A stretch of 64,000 bases of DNA from Polynucleobacter sp. IMCC 30228 (GCF_021395205.1 NZ_JAJVCS010000005.1:186001-250000); one strand, 5' to 3'. Positions 1-8,594 are shown, numbered from the stretch's first letter. The notes: generated by a model not told the origin, from the sequence alone. Translations and numbers: made by a program.

Positions 1-256
1 TTAATAAACCATCATGACAGGCATCAAAATAGGTTTTGCTGATGGTGGTTTGGCAGAGCGCTTTAATCTCCAGTAAGTTATCACCGAGACTCGCAGGATT
101 TTGCTCTGTGCCAATAATAGGCACTTGTAGTATTTGGGCGGCTTGACCAAGCCGTAAACATTGTTGTAAGACCGACTCACCTCCAGCGATAGCCGGCATG
201 AGACGTTTTTGTAGGTCAATCATGACGAGTACAGAGTTATTGGCAGTGATCAACAT
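1..256 (-). CDS. Isochorismatase-like cysteine hydrolase, C-terminus cut by window edge
   Basis: Eighty-five codons are visible from an ATG at 256 and the frame runs off the left edge. The N-terminus reads VLVMIDLQKRLMPA, the usual first strand of the isochorismatase/nicotinamidase fold with a catalytic-type Asp (D14), followed further on by PIIGTEQNPASLG, a typical second-strand motif of this family. The catalytic Lys and Cys would lie beyond the edge, so the substrate cannot be named. The 5' end faces the HpaB-like gene at 331 and shares a short divergent promoter region with it. Family assignment is fairly sure; function is unknown. Confidence 0.72.
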   Translation of the reverse strand, partial: MLITANNSVLVMIDLQKRLMPAIAGGESVLQQCLRLGQAAQILQVPIIGTEQNPASLGDNLLEIKALCQTTISKTYFDACHDGLL

Positions 257-330
257 AAAGATCTTTCAGGTTCTAGAGCCAATTGTAGACTTTGTTTACA
301 CTACTTGTATTACTCATTAAAGGTAGCGCT

Positions 331-1923
331 ATGTTGATGTCTGCAAATGAATACCGCGATTCTCTGCGGTCTTATAAACCCACGGTATATTTGAATGGCC
401 GCTTGGTTACCTCGGTAGCGGATGAGCCCGGTTTTGCCCCAGGGATTAATGCCATTGGTGTGACCTATGACTATGCCTTGCGTGAGGAATTTAAGCCATT
501 AATGTTGGCAACTGAGCAGAGCAGCGGCAAAACAGTCAATCGACTTTTGCATATTAATCAGAGTGCTGGTGATTTACTGAATAAATTAGAAGCAGTGCGT
601 TTGCTTTGTCAAGAAACGGGATGCGCACAACGCTATTTAAGCCATGATGCCTTAAATGCAATTTATCAAGTGTCAGCGCAAATTGATGATGCCAAAGGCA
701 CCACTGAAAATAGCGCAAAGTTCTTAGCCTATTTGCATGAGGTACAAGAGCGCGATTTAACTTTGGGAATTGCCATGACTGATGCTAAAGGCGATCGCAG
801 TAAACGCCCGCATCAACAAGCTAATCTCGATAGTTATGTGCATATTGTTGAGCGCAACGCTAAAGGAATTGTCATTTCGGGAACTAAAGCGATTGTGACT
901 GGCGCGCCTTATGTGCACGAGTTATTGGTGATGCCGGGCCGCAATATGCTGGCTGCTGATGCGGCCTTTGCAGTTTGCTGTGCTGTACCAATCGACGCTC
1001 CAGGCATCACGATGGTTGCGCGGCCTGCAGGCAGGCCTGGCGAGAAGGCAGCACTCTTTTCGAATCGCTATGGTCAATCTACTGCGGTCGTTATGTTTGA
1101 CAAGGTATTTGTGCCTTGGGAAAAAGTTTTTTATGCTGATGAATGGGAGTATTCGGGAGCACTGACGCACTCTTATGCTACGCATCATCGCCATAGTTGT
1201 ATTGGCGCACGCGCTGGTTTTGGTGACCTTTTAATTGGTGCTGGCGCCTTAATGTGCGAAGCCAATGGTTTTAATCCCGAAGACGAAGGTCATTTACGCG
1301 ACCAAATGGTTGATCTAATCAAAATAACCGAAGGATTTTATGCTTGTGGTGTAGCTGCCTCGGTATACGCGACGCGTGATCCGTTTTCAAAAAGCTTTAT
1401 GCCCGATGCGGTTTACTCCAATATTGGCAAGCTTTTATTAGCCACCCAAATTTACGATATGCAACGCATTGCACATGATGTCTCTGGCGGTTTAATTGTT
1501 GCATTACCTGGGCCTGATGAAGATCATAACCCGGCGACTGCGGCAAACTTGGCCGATGTCTTGCGCGCAAACCCAGCTATTCCTTATGACAAACGCATTG
1601 AAACCGCACGCTTTATTGAAGACTTAACTGCGTCGTATCAAGGTGGTTGGTATTCGGTAATTAGTTTGCATGGTGGCGGGTCACCAGAAGCAATGAAACG
1701 GGAAATTTATCGTAACTATCCGCTTGGCGATAAAGTAGCCTTGGTAGAACGTCTACTGAACCGCGGTGTGCTTGCTCATGAGAGCAACCCTTCTGAACTT
1801 CAAGCAGAGCGACCGATTACCCAAAACACCCAAGCAGGCAAATGTTGTGATCAAGGCTGTACCGTGCCAGGCACAGCCATCATGGTTGACTTACCGCAGA
1901 CCTTAAAAAATTCAGTGGAGTAA
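331..1923 (+). CDS. 4-hydroxybutyryl-CoA dehydratase / 4-hydroxyphenylacetate 3-hydroxylase (HpaB) fold flavoprotein
   Basis: This 530-residue protein follows the AbfD/HpaB acyl-CoA-dehydrogenase-like fold over its whole length. The start MLMSANEY matches the usual AbfD start, and an AAAGG ribosome site lies just upstream, so I prefer 331 over the frame opening at 292. From memory of clostridial AbfD, the [4Fe-4S] ligands are Cys99, Cys103, His292 and Cys299. Here the equivalent positions are C98, Y102, H286 and A293, so two ligands are missing. The C-terminus carries an extra Cys-rich tail (KCCDQGCTVPG). It is therefore unlikely to be a classic radical dehydratase; a flavin-dependent oxygenase or another flavin enzyme is more likely. 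It converges on the isomerase gene and the two ends overlap by 12 bases. Confidence 0.8.
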   Translation: MLMSANEYRDSLRSYKPTVYLNGRLVTSVADEPGFAPGINAIGVTYDYALREEFKPLMLATEQSSGKTVNRLLHINQSAGDLLNKLEAVRLLCQETGCAQRYLSHDALNAIYQVSAQIDDAKGTTENSAKFLAYLHEVQERDLTLGIAMTDAKGDRSKRPHQQANLDSYVHIVERNAKGIVISGTKAIVTGAPYVHELLVMPGRNMLAADAAFAVCCAVPIDAPGITMVARPAGRPGEKAALFSNRYGQSTAVVMFDKVFVPWEKVFYADEWEYSGALTHSYATHHRHSCIGARAGFGDLLIGAGALMCEANGFNPEDEGHLRDQMVDLIKITEGFYACGVAASVYATRDPFSKSFMPDAVYSNIGKLLLATQIYDMQRIAHDVSGGLIVALPGPDEDHNPATAANLADVLRANPAIPYDKRIETARFIEDLTASYQGGWYSVISLHGGGSPEAMKREIYRNYPLGDKVALVERLLNRGVLAHESNPSELQAERPITQNTQAGKCCDQGCTVPGTAIMVDLPQTLKNSVE

Positions 1924-2535
1924 GGGGTTTTCGGCATGAATTGCTGCCTGATAGGCGGCATCAGCAAACATGGTTGGGCGTTCAAGAAAATCCAAGATCC
2001 AGGGAATGGCATCTGAACCCCAAAAGACCCGCTCATTGACTTTAACGCTGGGCACTCCAAAAATACCAGCTTGATTTGCGCTTTCAGTATTGGCAATCAA
2101 AGCTTGCTTGATCTCTGCAGTGCTTGGTTTTGCAGTGGTCGCAGGTAAACCGAGCGCCAGGCAAAATTCACTCCATTGGGTTTCAGGATCGCCGCCATGA
2201 CCCCAAACGAAATCAAAGGCTTTATCAATCATCGCGAAGTCAGCACCTTCTTGTAGTAATAAGCGTTGTGCAGCCGCAGAAGCAAATGGATGGCGCCGCG
2301 GAAACTGAAAGGGAATACCCAGTTGTTGGGCTTTCCAAACGCAGAAGGTATAGGTATGAATTCTTTTTTCAGGGATCTCAGCTGGCCCACGATTATTTTG
2401 TAGGCGCAGTAAACCAGGAAAAAAAATGGGTACCGGTTTTAAATCGACAAGTGTTTCGAGGGGTTTACGTAACTTGAGAAAAAAATAGACGTAAGGGGAA
2501 ATAATGTCGTAGTAAAAATTAGCTGGGGGTTTCAT
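1912..2535 (-). CDS. 2-hydroxychromene-2-carboxylate isomerase family protein (DsbA/kappa-GST fold)
   Basis: The 207-residue protein begins FYYDIISPYVYFFL, the standard start of HCCA isomerases and kappa-class glutathione transferases, and has the cis-Pro motif GIFGVPSVKVNERVFWGSD near residue 160. Proven members isomerise 2-hydroxychromene-2-carboxylate in naphthalene breakdown with glutathione; many relatives act on unknown substrates. The start codon overlaps the end of the FrhB-like gene by 4 bases, so the two are translationally coupled and probably work in one pathway. No naphthalene genes are nearby, so the exact substrate is open. Confidence 0.85.
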   Translation of the reverse strand: MKPPANFYYDIISPYVYFFLKLRKPLETLVDLKPVPIFFPGLLRLQNNRGPAEIPEKRIHTYTFCVWKAQQLGIPFQFPRRHPFASAAAQRLLLQEGADFAMIDKAFDFVWGHGGDPETQWSEFCLALGLPATTAKPSTAEIKQALIANTESANQAGIFGVPSVKVNERVFWGSDAIPWILDFLERPTMFADAAYQAAIHAENPLLH

Positions 2536-3755
2536 AATGATTGCTTAGGGGTAGGAAGTTCACTTGCCGCTGGCTTTAAATCATAAGGTTCCACTAAAGG
2601 CCAAATGTGTTTTGGCACCATTGAGGCAATTCGTGCAGGATGTTCACGCCGTAAGTGTAAGACGGTTTCGATAGCCTTCATTTCCACCCGCGCACGTGCA
2701 AACTCCAGCCCACGCGGCCCAATGCGGGGCATGAGCCAACCGACAAGCGGCCTTAACCAATCTGGCATTTTGCGCAGTGGCAAACCACCCGCCGCCAATT
2801 TCACATTTTTCATAAAGCCGTTTACAGCAGAGAAACGTTTACCTGCACTACCTGGTACTGTAAGAGTCACCTCATCGCCCAATAACTTGAGTAGTTCTTC
2901 CCCAGTTTGATTGCGTACCAATAACCACTGCTGACCTTCACCCCCCATATAGCCGACGGTAATGTCAGACAAGACGTTTGTGTAATCAACACAGGTGCGA
3001 CAGGTTAAAGGAAAGAAATCATTCGGCAAAGTGGATAGGGGTAATTGTAAAAAAGGAATTTCACGTTTGGTACCATCTTTAAAACGAATTTCAACATGGT
3101 AGTCAGCCCGAAATTCCAGATAAATGACATTTTCAGCTTGGTCGGTAACGAGCGCTAAAAAATCATGAAAGTTTTCTGTAGTGGTGTTATCAGAGCAGGG
3201 TGTGCCGATAACATACAACTTATCAAAGCCCAATTCTTTTTCTAAAGCGCGTAGCGCGTAAACCTGACACGGAATCCCAATTACGGCCAATTTTTTATAA
3301 CCTTTAGCGGCTGCTGGTTCTAACAAAGAAAGTAATGGGGCATAACCCATGCGCATACCTCGACATTGCGCTAAATCGGCAGCCTTATCGACCAAAATGG
3401 GTTTTGGCCGCCAGTTATCTTCTGGGTCGGCTGTCATGGTGAGTACGGCATCCACCGCTTTGGTTTCCAGTAAGCGCTCAGCAATGCGGGTGGTGATCCC
3501 GGTCCATTGCGCGCCAGCGCTAGGCTGCTTTAAGCTGGCTCGCAACATGCGCAAAAAAGGGCCAAAGTGCAATTCATCTGGGCGCAGTGGGTCGCGGGCA
3601 CGACCGTGAATTTGTGTCTCTAATTCAGGGTACTTTTGCTGAATAAATTGGCACGCTCGACCACACCGTTTAGGGTCGGAACTCCGCGAAATACCACAGT
3701 CGGTACATAAATTCCGATAGGGGTTATCAACCGAGGCTTGTAGGTTCAAAGTCAT
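2532..3755 (-). CDS. FrhB/HCAR/BciB-like Fe-S flavoprotein (coenzyme F420 hydrogenase beta-subunit family)
   Basis: The 407-residue protein has an N-terminal Cys cluster (C17, C20, C31, C35), the conserved stretch GAQWTGI, IGIPCQVYALRALE, VIGTPCSDN, a CRTCVDYTN motif and a C-terminal GPRGLEFAR. By recall this pattern resembles 7-hydroxymethyl-chlorophyll a reductase (HCAR) and the ferredoxin-dependent divinyl reductase BciB more than archaeal F420 hydrogenase subunits. Those enzymes carry FAD and two [4Fe-4S] clusters. The third Cys of the usual first motif is not at its normal spacing. No bch, puf or other photosynthesis gene is present in the window. It is coupled to the downstream HCCA-isomerase gene and lies close to the AbfD-like gene, so a reductive step on an aromatic or CoA-linked compound is an alternative. 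Family sure, substrate unknown. Confidence 0.78.
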   Translation of the reverse strand: MTLNLQASVDNPYRNLCTDCGISRSSDPKRCGRACQFIQQKYPELETQIHGRARDPLRPDELHFGPFLRMLRASLKQPSAGAQWTGITTRIAERLLETKAVDAVLTMTADPEDNWRPKPILVDKAADLAQCRGMRMGYAPLLSLLEPAAAKGYKKLAVIGIPCQVYALRALEKELGFDKLYVIGTPCSDNTTTENFHDFLALVTDQAENVIYLEFRADYHVEIRFKDGTKREIPFLQLPLSTLPNDFFPLTCRTCVDYTNVLSDITVGYMGGEGQQWLLVRNQTGEELLKLLGDEVTLTVPGSAGKRFSAVNGFMKNVKLAAGGLPLRKMPDWLRPLVGWLMPRIGPRGLEFARARVEMKAIETVLHLRREHPARIASMVPKHIWPLVEPYDLKPAASELPTPKQSL

Positions 3756-3865
3756 GGCACCTTTATACCCGACTTATGCCTTTATTTTCATGCACCAATG
3801 TAGGGCATAGCAGCACGATATACTGATTTGGTAGTCCCTCATTGTTTTGCTCTAAAAGGAAAAAA

Positions 3866-4102
3866 ATGTCACATCACGAAAAAATAATCGCTAGTTTTGA
3901 GGCGTACCAAGCTGAGAATGAAAAGTTCAAAGAAAAAGGCATTAAAGCATCAGCAACCCGTGCCCGTAAGGCATTGCAAGAGATTACGACTGCTTGTAAA
4001 GAACGCCGTAAAGAGATTACTGCTGAAAAAGAAGCGATGGATGGAAAGTCTGGCGCTGGAATGTCGCAAGACGCGGCTCGCCACGCCCACATTCGCAAAT
4101 AA
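3866..4102 (+). CDS. Small histone H1-like (Hc1 N-domain-like) protein
   Basis: This 78-residue, highly charged, mainly helical protein starts at MSHHEK with an AAAAGGA ribosome site six bases upstream; the frame is open a little further 5' but without a ribosome site. The core GIKASATRARKALQEITTA followed by CKERRKEI recalls the coiled-coil N-domain of chlamydial Hc1 and Bacteroidetes histone H1-like proteins (GNKAAGTRARK type). The long Lys/Ala-rich DNA-condensing tail of those proteins is missing. A nucleoid or regulatory role is possible but not shown. It stands alone between convergent and codirectional neighbours. Confidence 0.7.
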   Translation: MSHHEKIIASFEAYQAENEKFKEKGIKASATRARKALQEITTACKERRKEITAEKEAMDGKSGAGMSQDAARHAHIRK

Positions 4103-4117
4103 GCTTGTTTTTCCCTG

Positions 4118-4741
4118 ATGCGCATTGGAGCGGTTTTACTAGCTGCTGGACAAGGTAGTCGCATTGGGGGGTTACCCAAGGCCCTGCTTAAACTGCAGGG
4201 CCTGTCATTTCTTGAGCATCATTTAACTGCTTTATATGCGGTTGGTGTAAGTGAAGTAGTGGTGGTGACTGGTTATTACTATCAGTCAGTTGAAACCATT
4301 GCGCAACTATTTCCTGTCCAGGTAGTGCGTAATTCCACGCCCGAACTCGGGCAAGCAAGCTCGGTTCGTTTAGGAATTGAAGCCCTCGGTAGCGAGTTCG
4401 ATGTCATCATCATGCTGTTGTGTGATCAGCCGTTTATTGGGCGCGCTGAACTCACTTTACTGCTAGAAGAATTTAGTCAACTTGCTAATCTCAAGGGTGG
4501 CTTATCCAGTGCGCCCGAAATTATTTTGATTCCAGAGGTTGCTGGACAACGGGGCAATCCGGTACTTTTTTCTGGTGCAGTGATGCGCGCTATTTTGGCT
4601 TCGACGGAGCAATTGAGTTGCCGGCAATACACTGATTTACATCCTGAGCTGATTACTTTTTTGAAAACCGATCATGCTCACTTTGTAATCGATATCGATA
4701 CCCCCGAAGATTTAAACATATTGACGCAAAAGACTCCGTGA
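4118..4741 (+). CDS. MocA-like nucleotidyltransferase (molybdenum cofactor cytidylyl/guanylyltransferase family)
   Basis: The 207-residue protein has the GT-A nucleotidyltransferase signature LLAAGQGSRIGGLPKALL at the N-terminus, the metal-binding LCDQPFI motif near residue 107, GQRGNPVLF, and the terminal DIDTPEDL. MocA transfers CMP to molybdopterin for the xanthine dehydrogenase family; MobA and other sugar-nucleotide enzymes share the fold. The LCDQP form and NTPEDL-like end favour MocA. It may supply cofactor for molybdoenzymes elsewhere, since formate dehydrogenase at 54.8 kb normally uses bis-MGD made by MobA. It starts 15 bases after the histone-like gene. Confidence 0.82.
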   Translation: MRIGAVLLAAGQGSRIGGLPKALLKLQGLSFLEHHLTALYAVGVSEVVVVTGYYYQSVETIAQLFPVQVVRNSTPELGQASSVRLGIEALGSEFDVIIMLLCDQPFIGRAELTLLLEEFSQLANLKGGLSSAPEIILIPEVAGQRGNPVLFSGAVMRAILASTEQLSCRQYTDLHPELITFLKTDHAHFVIDIDTPEDLNILTQKTP

Positions 4742-4844
4742 ACCGGTGGGGTTTGTCCAGCACTGCTCGAGCCCATCTTCAGCAAGACTTTGTAATCAAG
4801 CGCAAAATAGAGTTAATTGGGGTTTATTAGAGGCGGAGTTTTAG

Positions 4845-6197
4845 ATGATTGATACGATGCTATTAAGTCGCATTCAGTTTGGTGCGAACATTACTTTTCA
4901 TATTTTGTTTCCCACGATTACCATCGCGCTGGGTTGGTTTCTTTTATATCTCAAAATAAAAGGTAATCGCACTGGTGAGCAATATTGGGCTCAGGCCTAT
5001 CAATTTTGGGTCAAGATTTTTGCCTTAACTTTTGCCTTGGGTGTAGTCAGCGGTATTACGATGAGTTTCCAGTTTGGTACAAATTGGCCAGGTTATATGG
5101 AAACGGTCGGTAATATTGCTGGACCATTGTTGGCCTATGAGGTGTTAACCGCTTTCTTTTTAGAGGCAACTTTTCTCGGCATCATGTTGTTTGGTGCTAA
5201 GCGTGTTTCTCGAGGAGTGCACACCTTAGCGACATTTCTAGTCGCTTTTGGTACAACCCTCTCTGCCTTTTGGATCATCGTATTAAATTCATGGATGCAA
5301 ACGCCCCAAGGTTTTAAAATGATCGATGGTAAAGCCCATATTAGTAATTGGCTCGAGGTTATTTTTAATCCATCGATGCCTTACCGTTTTACGCATATGC
5401 TCATTGCCTCATTTTTAACCGTGGCATTTTTATTAGCAGGCATTTCTGCTTATCGGGCGCTCAGAGGCAGTACATCGATTGCGAATGCTGCGGTCCTCAG
5501 AATGGCCATCATCACTGCCGCTATCTTAATTCCATTGCAGATGTATGTGGGTGATTCACATGGTTTAAATACCTTGGAATATCAGCCCGCTAAAGTTGCT
5601 GCGATGGAAGGTATTTGGAATACGGAAAAAGGTGCGCCAGCAGTGATCTTTGCGATTCCCAATAGCAAAGAACAAAAAAATGATTTTGAAATCAGCATTC
5701 CTAAATTAGCTTCACTCTATCTCACCCATTCGTTTGATGGTGAGGTGCAAGGTTTAAAAGCGTTTCCTGAAAAAATTCCACCCGTAGCTCCGGTCTTTTT
5801 TGCTTTTCGGATTATGGTTGGCGTAGGGGTCTTAATGATGTTGGTATCTTGGGCCGCTGTTTGGCTTTCAAGAGGTCAGCGCTCATTGCCGAAGTGGATG
5901 CTTCGGGCTTTATTGGGAATGACGTTCTCAGGGTGGATTGCGGTAGTAGCAGGGTGGTATGTTACGGAAATTGGGCGGCAACCGTATTTGGTTTCAGGCG
6001 TATTAACCACTGCACAGGCCGTCACCAAACTACCTACTGGTATGGTATTGAGCAGCTTATTAATGTACTTAGCTTTATATATTGGTTTAATTATTAGTTA
6101 CATTGCGGTCGTTTTTCATTTGGCTCGTCAAGCCGATTTGCCAGCTAATGAAAAGCGTCAGGCAAATACGGATGGGGGCGTGACATGGGCTTATTAG
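4845..6197 (+). CDS. cydA: Cytochrome bd-type quinol oxidase subunit I (CioA-like)
   Basis: The 450-residue membrane protein binds the hemes of cytochrome bd oxidase, which reduces O2 with ubiquinol and has high oxygen affinity. H19 (heme b595 ligand in E. coli numbering) lies in TFHILFPT, the second heme His in YRFTHMLIA, and the heme b558 Met in FAFRIMVG. GWYVTEIGRQPY is the family signature. The quinol-binding Q loop is short, as in cyanide-insensitive oxidases (CIO) rather than long-loop E. coli CydA. A GAGGCGGAG ribosome site precedes the ATG. cydB overlaps its 3' end by 13 bases. Confidence 0.95.
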   Translation: MIDTMLLSRIQFGANITFHILFPTITIALGWFLLYLKIKGNRTGEQYWAQAYQFWVKIFALTFALGVVSGITMSFQFGTNWPGYMETVGNIAGPLLAYEVLTAFFLEATFLGIMLFGAKRVSRGVHTLATFLVAFGTTLSAFWIIVLNSWMQTPQGFKMIDGKAHISNWLEVIFNPSMPYRFTHMLIASFLTVAFLLAGISAYRALRGSTSIANAAVLRMAIITAAILIPLQMYVGDSHGLNTLEYQPAKVAAMEGIWNTEKGAPAVIFAIPNSKEQKNDFEISIPKLASLYLTHSFDGEVQGLKAFPEKIPPVAPVFFAFRIMVGVGVLMMLVSWAAVWLSRGQRSLPKWMLRALLGMTFSGWIAVVAGWYVTEIGRQPYLVSGVLTTAQAVTKLPTGMVLSSLLMYLALYIGLIISYIAVVFHLARQADLPANEKRQANTDGGVTWAY

Positions 6198-7210
6198 TGT
6201 GGCCCGATCTTGCCCAAGCAGCCGGTTGGCTGCCCATTTTCTTCCTAGGTGCAATGGGTGTAGCCATGGTTGCTTATGTCGTGTTAGATGGCTATGACTT
6301 AGGGGTGGGCATCTTATTAAATAGCGCGAACGATAAAGAAAAAGATGCCATGATTTCATCCATCGGGCCTTTTTGGGACGCGAATGAAACTTGGTTAGTG
6401 CTGGGCGTGGGGGTTTTATTAGTGGCTTTTCCAATTGCCCATGGCATTATTTTGACTAATCTGTATCTTCCAGTAGCCGCCATGTTGGCGGGCTTAATTT
6501 TGCGCGGCGTCTCATTTGACTTCAGAGTAAAAGCAGAAGCGCAACATAAACCCATTTGGAATTATTTATTTCACTTAGGCAGCATCATTGCGGCGATGGC
6601 GCAAGGCGTGATGATTGGCCGCTACATTGTAGGCTTTGATTCAGGGCTCTTAGGCTGGTTGTTTGCTGCTTTGGTAGCGATGTGTTTACCAATGGGTTAT
6701 ATGCTTTTGGGTTCGACCTGGTTGATTATGAAAACCACGGATGAACTGCAGGCTAAAGCGGTAGGCTGGGCGCGTAAAAGTTTGTGGCTGACGGCTGCAG
6801 GCGTTGGGTTAATTTCCTTAGCTACGCCTTATTTCAGCGCGAGCATTATGCAGAAGTGGTTTGTGTTCCCAAATATTGTATGGTTGTCACCTTTACCGCT
6901 CTTAACCTTGGTCTGCTTCTTTTTAATCTATCGGTCTTTAAATCATTTAGATTCAGGCAAGTTGCATTTGCAATGGCACCCATTTGTTCTTACCATTGTG
7001 ATATTTTTACTCGCCTTCCTTGGGATTGCTTATAGTTTATTTCCCTATTTGATTATCGATCAAATGACGATTTGGCAAGCGGCTGCAGCCACCGAATCCT
7101 TGTGGTTTATTTTCTGGGGCGCGGTCATTGTGCTGCCCACCATCATCCTTTACACAATTTATTCTTATTGGATCTTCTGGGGCAAGGCACAACCTTTGTC
7201 TTACTATTAA
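6185..7210 (+). CDS. cydB: Cytochrome bd-type quinol oxidase subunit II (CioB-like)
   Basis: The 341-residue, roughly eight-helix subunit II completes the bd oxidase. It has the conserved VVLDGYDLGVGIL motif, PFWDANETWLVLG, and RGVSFDFR, all typical of CydB. It overlaps cydA, so the two subunits are made together. No CydX mini-protein follows: only eight bases separate its stop from the convergent amidase gene. cydCD assembly transporter genes are not in the window, though an MsbA-like exporter is at 26.3 kb. Confidence 0.95.
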   Translation: MGLLVWPDLAQAAGWLPIFFLGAMGVAMVAYVVLDGYDLGVGILLNSANDKEKDAMISSIGPFWDANETWLVLGVGVLLVAFPIAHGIILTNLYLPVAAMLAGLILRGVSFDFRVKAEAQHKPIWNYLFHLGSIIAAMAQGVMIGRYIVGFDSGLLGWLFAALVAMCLPMGYMLLGSTWLIMKTTDELQAKAVGWARKSLWLTAAGVGLISLATPYFSASIMQKWFVFPNIVWLSPLPLLTLVCFFLIYRSLNHLDSGKLHLQWHPFVLTIVIFLLAFLGIAYSLFPYLIIDQMTIWQAAAATESLWFIFWGAVIVLPTIILYTIYSYWIFWGKAQPLSYY

Positions 7211-7218
7211 GTAAGTAA

Positions 7219-8502
7219 TCAATTTAATGCTGGCTTACGTGCCTTGTTTAGTGCGTCTTCAACTAATTTAGCAATTTGCAATAAATTATCATCGCCTTGA
7301 AATTGCCCTACTAATTGAAGGCCTAAGGGTAAATCGTTTCTAGAGCGGGCTACGGGTATAGTTATCGCAGGCAAGCCTAGAAAACTCCAGAGTGAGCAAA
7401 AAATGGGGTCACCAGTTGCTTGAATTCCAAAAGGTGCTTCACCTGTAGCAGGTGCTGTGAGAAAAACATCCACCGTTTTAAAATACTGCTTTATGTCTTC
7501 TTTTAAATGGGCTTGTAGTTGCATTGCTGCACTATATTGTGCGGAAGTATAAGCCGACCCGTTTTTAACCAGAGCATGAATATGTTCGCTAATTTCAGCT
7601 GAGTGATTTTCTTGGTGATGTTGATGTACAACTGCTGCCTCAGTTTCAATCATGCAGAAGATCGACTCAAATACAGCAGCATAACTAGTGGGCAGCACGA
7701 TCTCTTCAACCTCTATTCCTGCCTTAGCCAGTTGTATTACTGCTAACTCTAGCGTACGCGCTTGCTCGTCACTCATTTTTGCATCGTAGGGCGTTTTCAG
7801 AATGCCGATACGGGAAGCGCCCTTAGCTGTCGACTGGTGGGGCCGCGTCATAATTAAATTAAATGCAAAGATCATATCGGCAACCGAGCGGGTAAATAAA
7901 CCTACATGATCTAAAGAGTGCGAAAAAGGAAAGACTCCGCCGTTAGGAATGACGCCATAACTTGCCTTAAAACCAACCACGCCACAATACGCAGCTGGGC
8001 GAATGATTGAGCCTAAGGTTTGACTTCCAAGGCTTAAGGGGACGATGCCTTTGGCAACAACCGCAGCTGACCCGCTCGATGAACCGCCAGGAGTATGCAA
8101 GGGATTCCAGGGGTTTACGGTTGGTCCTGGATTGCGCCAAGCAAATTCAGTAGTCACTGTTTTGCCAAAAATTAAGCCGCCTAACTGCTTAATCAGGCCA
8201 ATAATTTCAGCATCACTGGTGGGTTGGTGGTTTGCATAGATTGGTGAGCCATTGGTGGTGGGTAAATCGACGGTATTAATAATGTCTTTCACCGCTACGG
8301 GAATTCCCCATAGTGGGCCGCTATTCATTTCACCTGCATTCTGTAAGAGCGTTTCCAGCGAGGCACGATTAACAAAAGCATGTAATTCTGGCTCAAGGGT
8401 ATTGGCATAATCAAAGCAGGCACGAAGATATTTTTTTGGATCGAGTTCACCCGCTTGTATTTGTTGGCAGGCTTCAATCAGACTAAGATCATTTAGCGTC
8501 AT
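7219..8502 (-). CDS. Amidase-signature family amidase
   Basis: The 427-residue protein has the Ser-cisSer-Lys triad of the amidase signature family: K72 in GIPVAVKDII, the Ser cluster S141-S143 in TPGGSSSGSAA and nucleophile S165 in GSQTLGSIIRPA. The GSQTxGS form, with Gln in place of the common Asp, is seen in amidases of the allophanate hydrolase/AtzF-like side branch rather than GatA. No gatB or gatC is present, so a tRNA amidotransferase role is unlikely. Substrate unknown. Its promoter lies back to back with the GNAT gene. Confidence 0.85.
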   Translation of the reverse strand: MTLNDLSLIEACQQIQAGELDPKKYLRACFDYANTLEPELHAFVNRASLETLLQNAGEMNSGPLWGIPVAVKDIINTVDLPTTNGSPIYANHQPTSDAEIIGLIKQLGGLIFGKTVTTEFAWRNPGPTVNPWNPLHTPGGSSSGSAAVVAKGIVPLSLGSQTLGSIIRPAAYCGVVGFKASYGVIPNGGVFPFSHSLDHVGLFTRSVADMIFAFNLIMTRPHQSTAKGASRIGILKTPYDAKMSDEQARTLELAVIQLAKAGIEVEEIVLPTSYAAVFESIFCMIETEAAVVHQHHQENHSAEISEHIHALVKNGSAYTSAQYSAAMQLQAHLKEDIKQYFKTVDVFLTAPATGEAPFGIQATGDPIFCSLWSFLGLPAITIPVARSRNDLPLGLQLVGQFQGDDNLLQIAKLVEDALNKARKPALN

Positions 8503-8530
8503 TGCTTGGTATCTCGTAGAATTTGGAATA

Positions 8531-8536
8531 AGGAGG
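8531..8536 (+). promoter_or_regulatory. Strong Shine-Dalgarno AGGAGG ahead of a mini-ORF
   Basis: AGGAGG is a perfect ribosome site. The first ATG downstream (8548) opens a 14-codon frame that is not the frame of the GNAT protein, so the site argues that the mini-ORF is translated. Confidence 0.5.
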
Positions 8537-8547
8537 ACTTCTTACAG

Positions 8548-8592
8548 ATGTTTTCAAGTTGGCTGATAATAGTGTTTTATATTATGTATTAA
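8548..8592 (+). CDS. Possible 14-residue leader peptide
   Basis: An ATG 11 bases after AGGAGG opens a frame coding MFSSWLIIVFYIMY and stopping with TAA at 8590-8592, two bases before an ATG in the GNAT frame (8595). The layout fits translational coupling: ribosomes ending here could restart on the GNAT gene. The peptide is hydrophobic and has no recognised family. It could also be chance, with GNAT translation beginning at a TTG at 8559. Confidence 0.3.
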   Translation: MFSSWLIIVFYIMY

Positions 8593-8594
8593 AA

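Noticed and set aside
1..219. Alternative minus-strand frame of 72 codons at the left edge
   Set aside because: The isochorismatase-like frame over the same bases has clear family motifs; this one has none.
2532..3755. Reading the FrhB-like protein as a true F420-reducing hydrogenase subunit
   Set aside because: No FrhA/FrhG partners are present, and the C-terminal motifs match HCAR/BciB-type reductases better.
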